From positions 62,001-126,000 of the forward strand of contig JAUPFP010000061.1 of NCBI GenBank assembly GCA_036925085.1: 64,000 bases of DNA. The letters run 5' to 3'. The position numbers and the translations under genes are program-made. Below the pieces are notes generated by a model. It saw only the letters and a program-made list of their open reading frames with translations. It made no database searches and was not told the DNA's origin. Below are positions 1 to 10,200 of this stretch, piece after piece (within the stretch, counting starts at the first letter, position 1; each line of letters opens with the position of its first letter). The stretch is from Brachycybe producta. Lineage: Eukaryota > Arthropoda > Diplopoda > Playtdesmida > Andrognathidae.

Positions 1-640
1 TGTAGAAGCAACTTTAACAAAGTTTATTATAAACTAGAAACAGCAGGCGAATTTGCAAAAAAATCATTTTTATGATTATATCTTTAAAACTGAAATATGC
101 TCGTATGTATTTTTTTTACAACCTTTTGTGAAAAATTAATTTCAAATTGTTTAAAGTTCAGTTTTAAAGATATATCGTCATGAAAATACTTTTGGCAAAT
201 TAGCTTTATTCTTTGATGATCTAATTTCTTACATAGTTCGACTTCTTTTTTTCTAAAGTTGCTCCAAATGAAGTATACGTCCGTTTTTGGTACTCATGCC
301 GCGTTTATAGTCACTATTTATTTCGCTATTAGGTTATTCACTGTCTGTATTCAAACTATACAGAGCAGCAAGAATATCGATGCAAAATACCGACTATAAA
401 GGTGGCAATAGAAATTGCTTTTGAGACATTTTAAATTATCAGCTGATTTGAAAAATAGAATCTCCCCACATTTTACAATTGAGAAGAAAAAAATAATCTT
501 AAAAAGAACGCCAGTCTTTTGTCTTTTTAATTTTAATCCGGATATATTGATATTTATTGTGTGTATTATTTTCACTCAGCTTTAAAAACAAAAAGACAAT
601 AAATTTTAAAAACCCGGTGCAATGTTTTTTTAATTGCAAT
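1..640. other. No gene seen
   Basis: AT-rich sequence with only short frames and no recognised coding, RNA or element ends. Confidence 0.5.
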
Positions 641-689
641 TTAGGTGTATTTTTCACGGCCAAGTGTGCGCCCAGCAGTAAAATTTTGT

Positions 690-1000
690 TGGCCACGCCC
701 TTTTATGAATGTCAAACCAAATATTAACCAATTAGAAATTGAAAAGGGTGGGGCATGTGACATCAGACTAAGTAACAAACCAATTTGGAAATTTATGACG
801 CTCATAAAAGGATAGATGAAATTCAACAGGCAAAAGGGCTCAGCAAGTTGCAGTCGTTTGTCCCGCCCTTTTATGAGCGTCAGACCAAATATCAACCAAT
901 TAGAAATTGAAAAAGGCGGGGCATATGACGTCAAAAGGGCGGAGCGAGCGACTGCATCTTGCTGAGCACACTTGCCTGTGAAATAAATGTTTTCTGACAT
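690..1000. mobile_element. Inverted-repeat element carrying CGCCCTTTTATGA modules
   Basis: Two related modules (near 700 and 865) each hold CCCTTTTATGA, a run resembling CCAATTAGAAATTGA, and GGGGCAT. The same modules recur at 10010, 24720, 25455 and 56125. The right edge ends near CACACTTGCCTGTGA, like the other copies. It is non-coding. Confidence 0.55.
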
Positions 1001-1129
1001 TTCCGAATCGCTCAAAGTTGAGCGGACCAGATACTCTTAAGTGGGCGGACACCGGGTGGGGGGCGGGGTCTAACACACGCCAAATAAACAAGGTCTAAGT
1101 TTATGTGGGCCGCAAAAAAAACAAAAACT

Positions 1130-1340
1130 TCCAAGTTTTATAGAAACGTAGGTTTATTTCGAAAAGTGCTGTCTTCCTGACACTTGGTATCTTTTCTTCT
1201 CTGCTACAATTTTTCCTACTTCAGGGGAAATTTTGTTTGCAGTGATTACTTCCAAAACTGACCCAAGTTGAATGTGAGTAATCCTGGAGCTGACAGGGGC
1301 TGGGCCGCAAAGATATTCGTTGTGGGCCGCGAGTTTGACA
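1130..1340 (-). mobile_element. hAT transposase C-terminal remnant
   Basis: The minus strand near 1290-1170 reads VLEVITANKISPEVGKIVAE then KRYQVSGRQH, the hAT C-terminal pattern (IxxxIxxLVxxKRxQxS). A related copy lies at 47325-47580. Only the end of the gene remains. Confidence 0.5.
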
Positions 1341-2340
1341 TGCTTGTCGTATAGTATGGCAAGCCGTTTTAGTTTTTATCGGCGTTTTACTGTATTCTAT
1401 TCTGGGAATCCAGTAAAACGCGAGTAGGACGGTAAAATGACTTTCCATACATACGATCTGGTACTGATAAACTATCTGTGAAGTTTATGTTGCTAGCAGA
1501 CGATGTTTATGACGTCATCGGCTCGTACCATGTGTGTGTTTCCGGCGTGACTGTGAGGGGGTGTGTGATTCTGTCATTGCGTGTGTTTCGTTTACTCGTC
1601 ATCAGTGTTGCCACTTGGAGGGAAATTACCCTCTTAGAGGGTATTTTAGAAGGTGAGAGGGTACAAAGAGGGTATTTAACTGCAGATGATATTCTGAGAG
1701 TAAATTGAGAAAAAACAAATATCATTAAGCAATATGCTTATTTTTAAACATTTCCATTCACGTAAATGAACCATTTTGATAAAAATCAAGCACCTGTTTA
1801 AAAATGGTTCCACAAAATATGACTCAATTATGTTGAAAAACATTAAACCACATTTTTAAACTCATCGGTTAAGCAATAGCCATCGCTTTAAATCTATTAA
1901 TTTATGTAAACGTGACGTCATAAACAACGAAGCCTATTGATTAACCGGAGAGTTAAAGAAATAGCGCCATCTATTGGCTTCAATCTCATATTGTGAACAA
2001 CGGGAGGGTATTGGAGGGTAAAATTAGTGGAGCTGCAAGGATTTTTCTTAGAAAGTTGGTGGCAACACTGCTCGTCATATTAAGTTTAACTTTTTGTTTC
2101 GTTTTTCCAACTTCCAAGTAGATTTTATTAGGGTTTTTTTTTTTGCCGAATTATGTCTGATAAATGAAATGTAAACTGTAATGTAAGTAAGAAAGCGTGA
2201 CTCGAGTTTGAGTGAAATTTGGATGAAATGTACGGTTTAATCGTTTCGCAATGTTGGTTACCAGTTGTAATTATCAATCGGGAGAAGGAGGATCATCGAA
2301 TACAATTGGTAGGATTTTTTGGATGGTTTTTATTTCCCTC
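1341..2340. other. No gene seen
   Basis: Mixed sequence with a few short frames; no family recognised. Confidence 0.4.
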
Positions 2341-2341
2341 A

Positions 2342-2449
2342 ATCGAAATTTGGTGTAAAGGTGCAGGAAAGGTTGCATTTCCCCGGTCAGAAACTCAGAA
2401 AACGAGGGAGAAACGCAACCCTTCCTGCACCTTTACACCAAATTTCGAT
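2342..2449. repeat. Near-perfect 35-bp inverted repeat
   Basis: The arms at 2342-2376 and 2415-2449 differ by one base and are separated by 38 bases. The whole could fold as a strong hairpin. Confidence 0.8.
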
Positions 2450-2742
2450 CAATTTTAGAGCGCTCTTAATACTAGAACCTGTGAGTTTTCGTATGCAAAA
2501 TGACGATGATTTGATAAAACATTATAAAAGTGGGCGTTTACGGAGAATATATTTATGAATCTTTGTTGTTGCCCTGACGTAACCGGCGCCAACTTTACAT
2601 ACAAAGAATAATAATACGGTATTCCACGTTTCCTCTAATTCTCTTCATATAATCGTAGTCATACGTTATTTTTGATTGCGTCATTAGTAGAATTAAACGT
2701 TCTGACGATGTCGAACGTAAACGAGAAAAAAAAAACACCTCT

Positions 2743-2755
2743 GTTGCTTAGCAAC
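2743..2755. promoter_or_regulatory. X-box-like RFX site 1
   Basis: GTTGCTTAGCAAC, perfect inverted half-sites GTTGC/GCAAC. Confidence 0.55.
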
Positions 2756-2837
2756 CACCGAAAGGTTTCTTCTTCACGCTCCACAGGGAAAGAGAAAAGC
2801 ACGTGCACTGGCAATGTAAACAACAAAGAGAAACAGG

Positions 2838-2850
2838 GTTGCTTAGCAAC
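2838..2850. promoter_or_regulatory. X-box-like RFX site 2
   Basis: An exact second copy of the 13-mer at 2743, in the same orientation. Confidence 0.55.
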
Positions 2851-3269
2851 GATCAGATGCGCGTCGTTCCATGCACGTGCTCTGAAGAGGGCCGTTTTAG
2901 AGCAACCGTTATTTTAACTTTGAAAGTTCTACTCATGTACTTTTTGAAGTGAATTAATTAGTGGTGATTCATTTGTATGTGGTGTGATGATATAAAAATG
3001 AAAGGGAAAGTTTTGTTCGCGTAACTAAAAAGTTACTTTATCAACGGAGTGTGGGCCCTGCTTCATAAGAGTAAAAGTACAAATTTTCGAATTCCTTTTT
3101 TTTTTTTTTTTGTGGCTTTTAGAGCAAGAGAAACTGGAAAGTGTTTAGCAGCTATGAAATGGTATCAGAAAATCGCTACGTCGAAATAACGTTCATTTTT
3201 AAAATACACAATCGCGGCAATTTTAATTTTTCAAAGTGCAATGTGCACCTTAACTGTATGCCGGGGGCG

Positions 3270-3450
3270 ACTGAATAAGCGCCAAATGGAAGAAACGCCA
3301 AACTGAATAAGCGCCAAACTGAATAACCGCCAAATTTTTGGCTTTTATTCAGTTTGGCGTTTCTTCCATTTGGCGCTTATTCAGTTTGGCGCTTATTCAG
3401 TTTGGCGTTTGTTCCATTTGGCGATTATTCAGTTTGGCGGTTATTCAGGT
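3270..3450. repeat. Reiterated TTCAGTTTGGCG motif in both orientations
   Basis: About ten copies of a 12-14 base motif (AATAAGCGCCAAA or its complement) run first in one orientation and, after 3345, in the other. The result is an imperfect hairpin built of repeats. Confidence 0.8.
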
Positions 3451-3699
3451 TTTTTGTAAATTATGATGGTCCAAATATTGTGAGCTTTTATAGACGTCAC
3501 ACTGTGCAGATTTACAATCTAAATTAACCTAAATTACCTAACCTAACCAATCCTAACCTAACTGTGGTTTACTTGTGGTTTTTTTAAATTATTTTTACGT
3601 ATTTTTACAATCATTTTAATGAGTTTTTTTTTTGCTAACGAGGGAAAACCCTAAAACGCAGAAATTGCAGAAACTTATTTAACATGACCTAAATTAATG

Positions 3700-4226
3700 A
3701 GTTTCTGCAATTTCCCATTAATTTGGGTTGTTTTAAATACGTTTCTGCATTTTCTGCAGTATCCTATTAACTTGGCTTCTTTTAAATATGTTTCTGAAGT
3801 TTCTGCATTTTCTGCAATTTCCCATTAATTTGGGTTGTTTTAAATACGTTTCTGCATTTTCTGCAGTATCCTATTAACTTGGCTTCTTTTAAATACGTTT
3901 CTGAAGTTTCTGCATTTTCTGCAATTTCCCATTAATTTGGATTGTTTTAAATACGTTTCTGCATTTTCTGCATTTTCTGCAATTTCCTATTAATTTGGGT
4001 TGTTTTAAATGCGTTTCTGCGTTTTCTGCAGTTTCATATTAACTTGGCTTGTTTTAAATACGTTTCTGAAGTTTCTGCATTTTTTGCAATTTTTCATTAA
4101 TTTGGTTTGTTTTAAATACGTTTCTGCATATTCTGCAATTTCCCATTAATTTCGCTTGCTTTAAATATGTTTCTGCATTTTCTGCAGTTTCCTATTAACT
4201 TGGCTTCTTTTAAATACGTTTTCTAC
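3700..4226. repeat. Minisatellite of about 50-58 bp units
   Basis: The unit is GTTTCTGCATTTTCTGCA followed by a CCCATTAA...GGGTTGTTTTAAATAC-type half. About ten units differ at scattered positions, and two sub-types (CATTAATTTGGGTTG and TATTAACTTGGCTTC) alternate. Confidence 0.85.
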
Positions 4227-5182
4227 GTTTTCAAAAAATCCATTAAAAATATCTAAAAAATAATTTTAAAAAACCAAAATTAACACCACAGTGAAGCCAA
4301 CACATTGGCGCACATGCTGATTTTTTAGCCCATTGAGTTTCTTCCTTCTTTTCATTATTGCTCTCCCATTTTTTAATATTTTTACTGTCGATCAACAATT
4401 GGGGTTCTCTTTTCTTCTTTTTTTGGTGGGGGTGCTATTTTGATGAACAGTGTAGGCCTAATGGTCGGAACAACAGTAGGACGGTCAGGTTTAGTAAAAT
4501 TAAGTTTGTTGAAGGGGGTCTGGGGCGCAGCCCCTCATTTTTAAAGAATTATTTTGTCAAAATTAGTCCATTGTTCCGACCATTTCTACCATTGATCAAA
4601 TTAGGGAACAGGGACTACTTCCTAATTTGATCAGTTTTGTTTTGTTACTGTATTTCGACTGCAGAGTGTCCCATGGGGAAATGTGAAGCAAAATGGTTCA
4701 ACATATGCAAGGAGTCCCACGCTGAGAATCACTGGTCGAAATACGGTGACAACAAGACAAAAACACTGGTAACCCAAAACACAGGGACCGGTCCGAACCG
4801 TCTCAAGAGTAAATACGTGGTGCGAAATGCACCATTTGCGACACCACCCTTTTTATGACGACCGGCAACTTCTAGTTGGTGTGTTGTGTGTGAAATATGA
4901 CTTTGGCCCCCCTGCCGTTAGGCTTTAGGCCACCCATGCCCATGGGCACACCCACCAAACCAGTATCCATCAACTGGGCAAGTAGCTGAGCTGGCACCCA
5001 GGTTGTCTCTAAAGAAATGTTCCCAAATAAGACACATACTAGTATGATTATCATTTTCTCAGCTGAGAAATAGGACAATATGTCACCCATCTCTCAACTA
5101 ATGTTCACATTATTGATGAAGGACATCTATAGTAGTGTTGTCTGCACTGAATGTTTCAATTAGTAGTTCACTGTATGCACTC

Positions 5183-6243
5183 CTAGTCCAAGTCTGTACT
5201 ACTTGCAGATGTGCTCCTGGGTTCCTCCTGTACTACATAGCGAAAAACGACAGCTGCTGCAAACGGCCGAAATGACTTTAACAGGTCTACCTTTAAGAGT
5301 TCTTGAACAGAAACTGGCCACAGCACATTTTGGTCCCGGCCAGCCTTATTGACGGCCATCACAAGATGATTGCGAGCAGTCACTCTCTCTGGAAGCAAGC
5401 AATGATACAAGATGTGATCAACATTGTCAGATTCATTTGCCTCACATGGACACTGGCCATTCGTATTTGTGAGCCGAAAGCATTTAAAAGGGCCATGGCC
5501 TGTCAGCAGCTGTACCAGACGTCTTGGGAAAATGGTTCCAGCCAGAGTCATGCTGGGGAGCCAACCATAAAGCTGGCGAGCCAACCATAAAGCTGGCGAC
5601 CAGTGCTCGCTGCATTCCACATTGACTGCCACATGCGCACTTCCTCAGCCTGAACATCAATGTGCAAGCTAGACCGAGGAATACTAAGGTCAGTTATCTC
5701 CTGTGCTGTTGTCCACTGCCGAGCAAGTGTATCCGCCCGTTCATTGCAGGTATAACCAGCGTGTGCCTTGATCCAGGCCAAGCGAATATGCCGACCATAT
5801 CGGAGAAAACGGCACAATGCAGCATTTGTCTCGTATGAATCACGATATGAACAGTCTCCATTTGACACCACTGTGAGTGCCGAAAGTGAATCAGAACAGA
5901 TCATTGCTCCCGAACCCCGGGGTGTAAGTGCACCACCAATTTGAATTGCCTTTTGAATGGCAACTAACTCAGCCTGAAACACAGGGCACATGTCTGGAAG
6001 CCGGCACCCCCATGTTCTTATCTCCTCGTTATGTTTCACCACCACACAGGCTGATCCCACCTGTCCATTGAGTTTGGAACCAACAGTATAGACACAGATA
6101 GTTGCTGCCCCTACTAGGTCTGGAGTCCATTTCTCCACGGGGAAACTCAAGCCTTTTTTCTGGATGTGTAGCATCCTGGATATCAACAGGTAGGTCCAAT
6201 GATGTTGCTGCTTCTCGACGTATCCAGAGTTGGTGGCGGCCAA
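5183..6243 (-). pseudogene. Non-LTR retrotransposon RNase H domain and C-terminal tail, frameshifted
   Basis: The minus strand from 6243 encodes an RNase H fold: an opening acid near VYTVGSKLNGQ, FQAELVAIQKAI (the E), CSDSLSAL (the D), and WIKAHAGYTCNERADTLARQ (the H and last D). The frame then shifts, and a zinc-knuckle-like tail C-C-H-C (CPCEANESDNVDHILYHC) follows in the other frame to 5183. The two frames overlap at a 20-bp tandem duplication (5560-5600), which explains the shift. The arrangement fits an I/R1-like LINE end. The reverse transcriptase is absent, so this is a 5'-truncated relic. Confidence 0.82.
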
Positions 6244-6299
6244 ATGCTAGTGTAGACACAGGTGAGTAGCCCGAAAGAATCTGAAGTGCTCTAGTTGGG

Positions 6300-6400
6300 G
6301 CTGTACAATGTGTGGTTCGACGTTGAAAAGGGCGAAGCATGTGACGTCAGACTGCATAACCAACCAATTAGAAGTTGCGTTCATCATAAAAAGGGCGGTG
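6300..6400. mobile_element. Fragment of the CGCCCTTTTATGA inverted-repeat family
   Basis: It holds GTTCGACGTTGAAAAGGGCG, then GACGTCAGAC, AACCAATTAGAAGTTGC and AAAAAGGGCGG. The same blocks lie in the complete copy at 24656-24899, in the opposite orientation. Confidence 0.5.
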
Positions 6401-6659
6401 CCAACTTGTGTTCGTCCCGATTTCTAAATGCCTGTCTGTGATGCTATTATTCTCTTTTGCCCGCAACACTTTTCTCATGCATGGAGTTTGGCTACCTCTA
6501 TATATTCTAAATGTAAACAGCTGTAGGCAAGGAAGAACGAAGAGAATGCGGCCCAGCTTGTTAAGGGCACCGAGGACTTTGGATAAAAAAAACCGGAAAG
6601 AATCCAAAAGAGAGATTGAGTGTGAGGTGGAGAGACTGAAAGAATATGGTGGTTGCCAA

Positions 6660-6755
6660 AATTTCTGGCTCTCTCTCTCTCTCTTTCTCTCCCTCTCTCC
6701 CTCCTTCTCTCTCTCTCCTCCTCTCTCTCTCCTCCTCTCTCTCTCTCTCACCTCA
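6660..6755. repeat. (CT)n-rich microsatellite
   Basis: About 95 bases of near-pure CT with TCC interruptions. It is open in more than one frame by composition only. Confidence 0.9.
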
Positions 6756-7118
6756 CCCCCCTTTCATTTTTCCCTCTTGATGGATGGAATGAATGTCCTC
6801 TCTTATTTTTAGATTTATTTGTTTTATCTTATTCAAACTTGTCTCCATCCGAGATTCTGTGAAAAGTTGAAACGGTTTTTATTTTAGATTCGCCGCATAC
6901 ATTATATGACCCACATATTAACGAAAGAACGAAAAGCAACAGTTTTCTAGTTCACATTCGAAGGAGAGAAGAAAAAAAAAATATCACATTTTTATGCAAA
7001 TTTTCAGGGCACAAAATAGAATAATTGGTTGAAAATTTTATGTGGGTTAGAGTGACGATTTATTGACATTTTTTTATTTTATTTTTTTTATGATTTTATG
7101 TTTTATTTTATATTCTAG

Positions 7119-7203
7119 AGAAAGTGAAACCTCCGATTCCTCCGAAACCGAAGTGGGCTTTACAGCCTGCATCTTCTTCTTCTTCGACCGATTTACAAAC
7201 TAA
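7119..7203 (+). CDS. FGD6: FGD exon: N-terminal proline-rich segment (first visible exon)
   Basis: A long T-rich tract ends in TTCTAG at 7118, and the donor GTAAGT begins at 7204. The frame opens with [15 protein letters not shown], a PxxPxK-type SH3 ligand, followed by a serine run. It ends with two bases of a lysine codon, completed by the first base of the 12415 exon. It begins with two bases of a codon, so an upstream exon ending in one base must exist. Confidence 0.72.
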
Positions 7204-10200
7204 GTAAGTTATTGTAGGAGTTTCTTTTACTCGTTAGGCCTTGTTTACATTAGGGCGAAAAAAATTTCGTCATGTAAAATTTTCAACTGTTGAAAAATAA
7301 CAGTGTTTTTCCTATGGAGAAGTGAGCTAATGTACATTTCTAATTGTTTGCTAATATAAGAAAAGCCATTCAATAGAACGCCCTCAATTCCAAAAAAAAA
7401 AAAAAGCATAAATTATTCGCTGTAAAAAGAGGTTTAAAAACAGTTGAAATTTTTGGTGAATATTTGTGCATTTTGTGGTTGTTTGAGTCGCCATCTTTCT
7501 TTTCTCTTCGTTTTTGGTGAGTGTTTTTTCATCGATTTTTTTTTTCAATTTTTCATCATTTCAGGTAAATTAATGTATTTAATTAGTTGTAGGATATATT
7601 TAACTATAGTTTTACAGAAAAATAACGCCGTTTCGATGTAAATATTGATGAGAAACGGCAATTTATGGTTTAGTTAAAGGGATACAACGAATGTGGTTTA
7701 ATCAGTTCAATTGGCCTAACATAATGAACCAACCCATAATAGTAACTAGGCGGGGGCCACGTTTGTTCTGTTATTAGTCGCTGCCGTATCGAATTTCTTT
7801 TCTCCTACTAATAGAAATAGGGCATTAACACATTTTCTCCATAGGATACACTTGTTATTTCTCACCAGTTGAAATTTTCACCCGAGTTCAAATTTTCGCC
7901 ACAATGTTGACATTTTCACCCGAGTTCAAATTTACGAACAGCGGATTTTCAAACTCTGGTTATTCTGAGTTTCAAAAGCAACACCAATATTGTGTAAGAA
8001 ACTAGAACGGCACCTGAATCACTTAATAGTATTTTCGTGTTTTTGATATCTTTCAAAATAAACTTTTTTTTTATAGACAAATCGTTGGGTCATCTGACAT
8101 AATAAGCTCACTTTAAAAGATAACTAAATGAAATTACACTTAGAGGTTTGAGTTACCCTTCTAGTTTCTAAAACACTTTTCAGGCTCTTTTAATGTTGAT
8201 CTTGAAAGAGAGAATAGCCGAAGTTCGAGGAGTTAGGACAAAAGGATGAACCGAAGAACGGATGAACCGATCATGGGTAACCCTAAAACCTGAAACAGAA
8301 TGCGTGCATATACAAATGGATGAACGCAAAAACCTTGGAATGAATAATACTATTAACATGGGTGCAGAACACACAAATTATGTTTTAAATCGAATTATTT
8401 TTTTTTACATTCCGGGGGGGGGGGGTGGGCTGCGCCCCTGCGACAAACTCAATTTAACGTAACCCCACCTAATAATAACGATGTATAAAAAGGTAAAGTG
8501 TTCATCCAATTCTATGAGCGTTCAGTTACGGGTTTTATCAAGTGTTCATCCCGTTCAATCGGTTCATCCTTTTAATCCGTCCCGAGTTCGAGGGACTTGT
8601 TAAATTAGGAGGCGTGTGTTACAGCTTCTAGACAAGGAGTAGTGGGTTGTATTTGTATTTTTGGTGAAATTGCGATTAAATATAGTTAACTTGTATCTTG
8701 TAAGGAGGAGGAGGGGGGGGGCTCGGGCCCGCAAATAGGTTTTTTTTTTAAATACTTCAACGTGAAACACAAAAAAAAAAAACATGAGCAAAGCAAAACT
8801 AGTAATTCATGATCTTTTCTTTCATAATTGTGCTGGCAATTTGAATATGAATAGTTCCGTAAATGTTGATATATAAATAAGTGAATGCAAAAGAAAACGT
8901 TACGCAATTGAAAAAAAGTTTGTGTTCCTTTTAAGTAGAAAAGAATTTCAGGAACAAACAAAGAGTTTCTCGCGTACATAGTGGAAAAGGAATCAGTAAT
9001 TCTGCAAATTTACTAGTCAGATTGATTAAACGTTTTCTAGCCTAGGCAATGTGCAGAATGTCTTAAAACAAGTAGATAATTTAGAAGCAGTTGGAGCGCA
9101 GCCAGAAAGGTTCGTTCAGATTGGTTATTTTGCTTTGTTACGTGTTTGATTCTGTTAGTTACGGGCTTGTTGTTATTGGTCTGATGCGGACAAAAGGGCG
9201 GGGCTAACATGATTTTTCTGGCTGCGCCCAATGCCTCCGATAATCCCCCCCCCCCCAAAAAAATGTGACAGTATCGTTATGTGTGGGGGCTTCTCTTAAT
9301 ATTTATTGTTCATTCTCCAAAATTGCCTTAAAAAAAGTTTTATCAACATGTTGAATTGCTGCCAAAAGTAGTGTGTTTTATTTTGTGAATTTACTAGTGA
9401 ATTTGTAAAATGACTGTTTTGCTACTTTTGATGGTATTTGAAAAAGGAGAGAGTTTCAAGCTGCGATTTTGGCTACAGTGCAAAAAAAAAAATAAATAAC
9501 GTTGTCAGAACCAGAATCAGAAGAAAGAAGAAAATGCTTGATATAAACGTACATTTTCAATTTTGAATTGTTGCCAGTTTTGCGATTTTGCTTGTGTGAG
9601 TGGAAATTGTTAAAAACACACAAAAAAAAACATTGCGGTTTGTTTTGTTTCGTGTTAGATGGTGTCCACTGTACAGTATTTAAATTTGTAAAAATCACGA
9701 ACCAAATTTCGAACCTGGCCCTTAGAACAGCGGTCGCCAACCTTTTGGACCTCACGGACCACTAAATTCAAAATTTTAAATCCCGCGGACCACTAATATG
9801 AATTTTTTTTTAACAAGATAAATACGTTTGTCAAATAATGATCAGAGAACTTCCATTTTATTAATAGAAAATCTTTAAAGGTTGTTTAATTGTAACAAAA
9901 TTATTAAAGTTAGTTTAATTATTACAAAACTAGTGGGGTAACCCGTCATAAATGACGGGAGCAAAATTCACAGGCAATTGTGCCCTGCATTAGAATTTCT
10001 TTTCCTCCGCCCTTTTATGACGTCAGACCAAGTAACGAACCCAATTAGAAATTGATGACGTTCATAAAAGGGCTGAGCAAAAGAAATTCTAATGCTGGGC
10101 ACAATTGCCTGTGATAAACGTTTGTTTAATTTTGCTACTATTATCCCCTCCCCTTTTTATATTTGAAAGAGAAAATGAGTTTTTCATTTTCTCTGGTGTG

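Larger units (their letters stand above)
2570..2900. promoter_or_regulatory. Candidate promoter/enhancer with paired X-boxes and E-boxes
   Basis: Two identical GTTGCTTAGCAAC palindromes lie at 2743-2755 and 2838-2850, 95 bases apart. They fit the RFX-factor X-box (GTTGCY-N-RGCAAC). CACGTG boxes lie at 2800-2805 and 2874-2879, and a CRE-like TGACGTAA at 2575-2582. This is 4.2 kb upstream of the first visible FGD exon. It could drive that gene or an unseen neighbour; X-boxes often mark ciliary or RFX-controlled genes. Confidence 0.5.

Noticed and set aside
2672-2917. 81-codon frame over the X-box region
   Set aside because: It has no family features and overlaps clear regulatory palindromes. 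It could still be a first exon, but no donor in phase with 7119 was found.
3640-4226. CRISPR-like array
   Set aside because: The units have no unique spacers between constant repeats, and the context is eukaryotic; it is a minisatellite.
6368-6862. Arg/Glu-rich and Ser/Leu-rich frames
   Set aside because: They are produced by the CT microsatellite.
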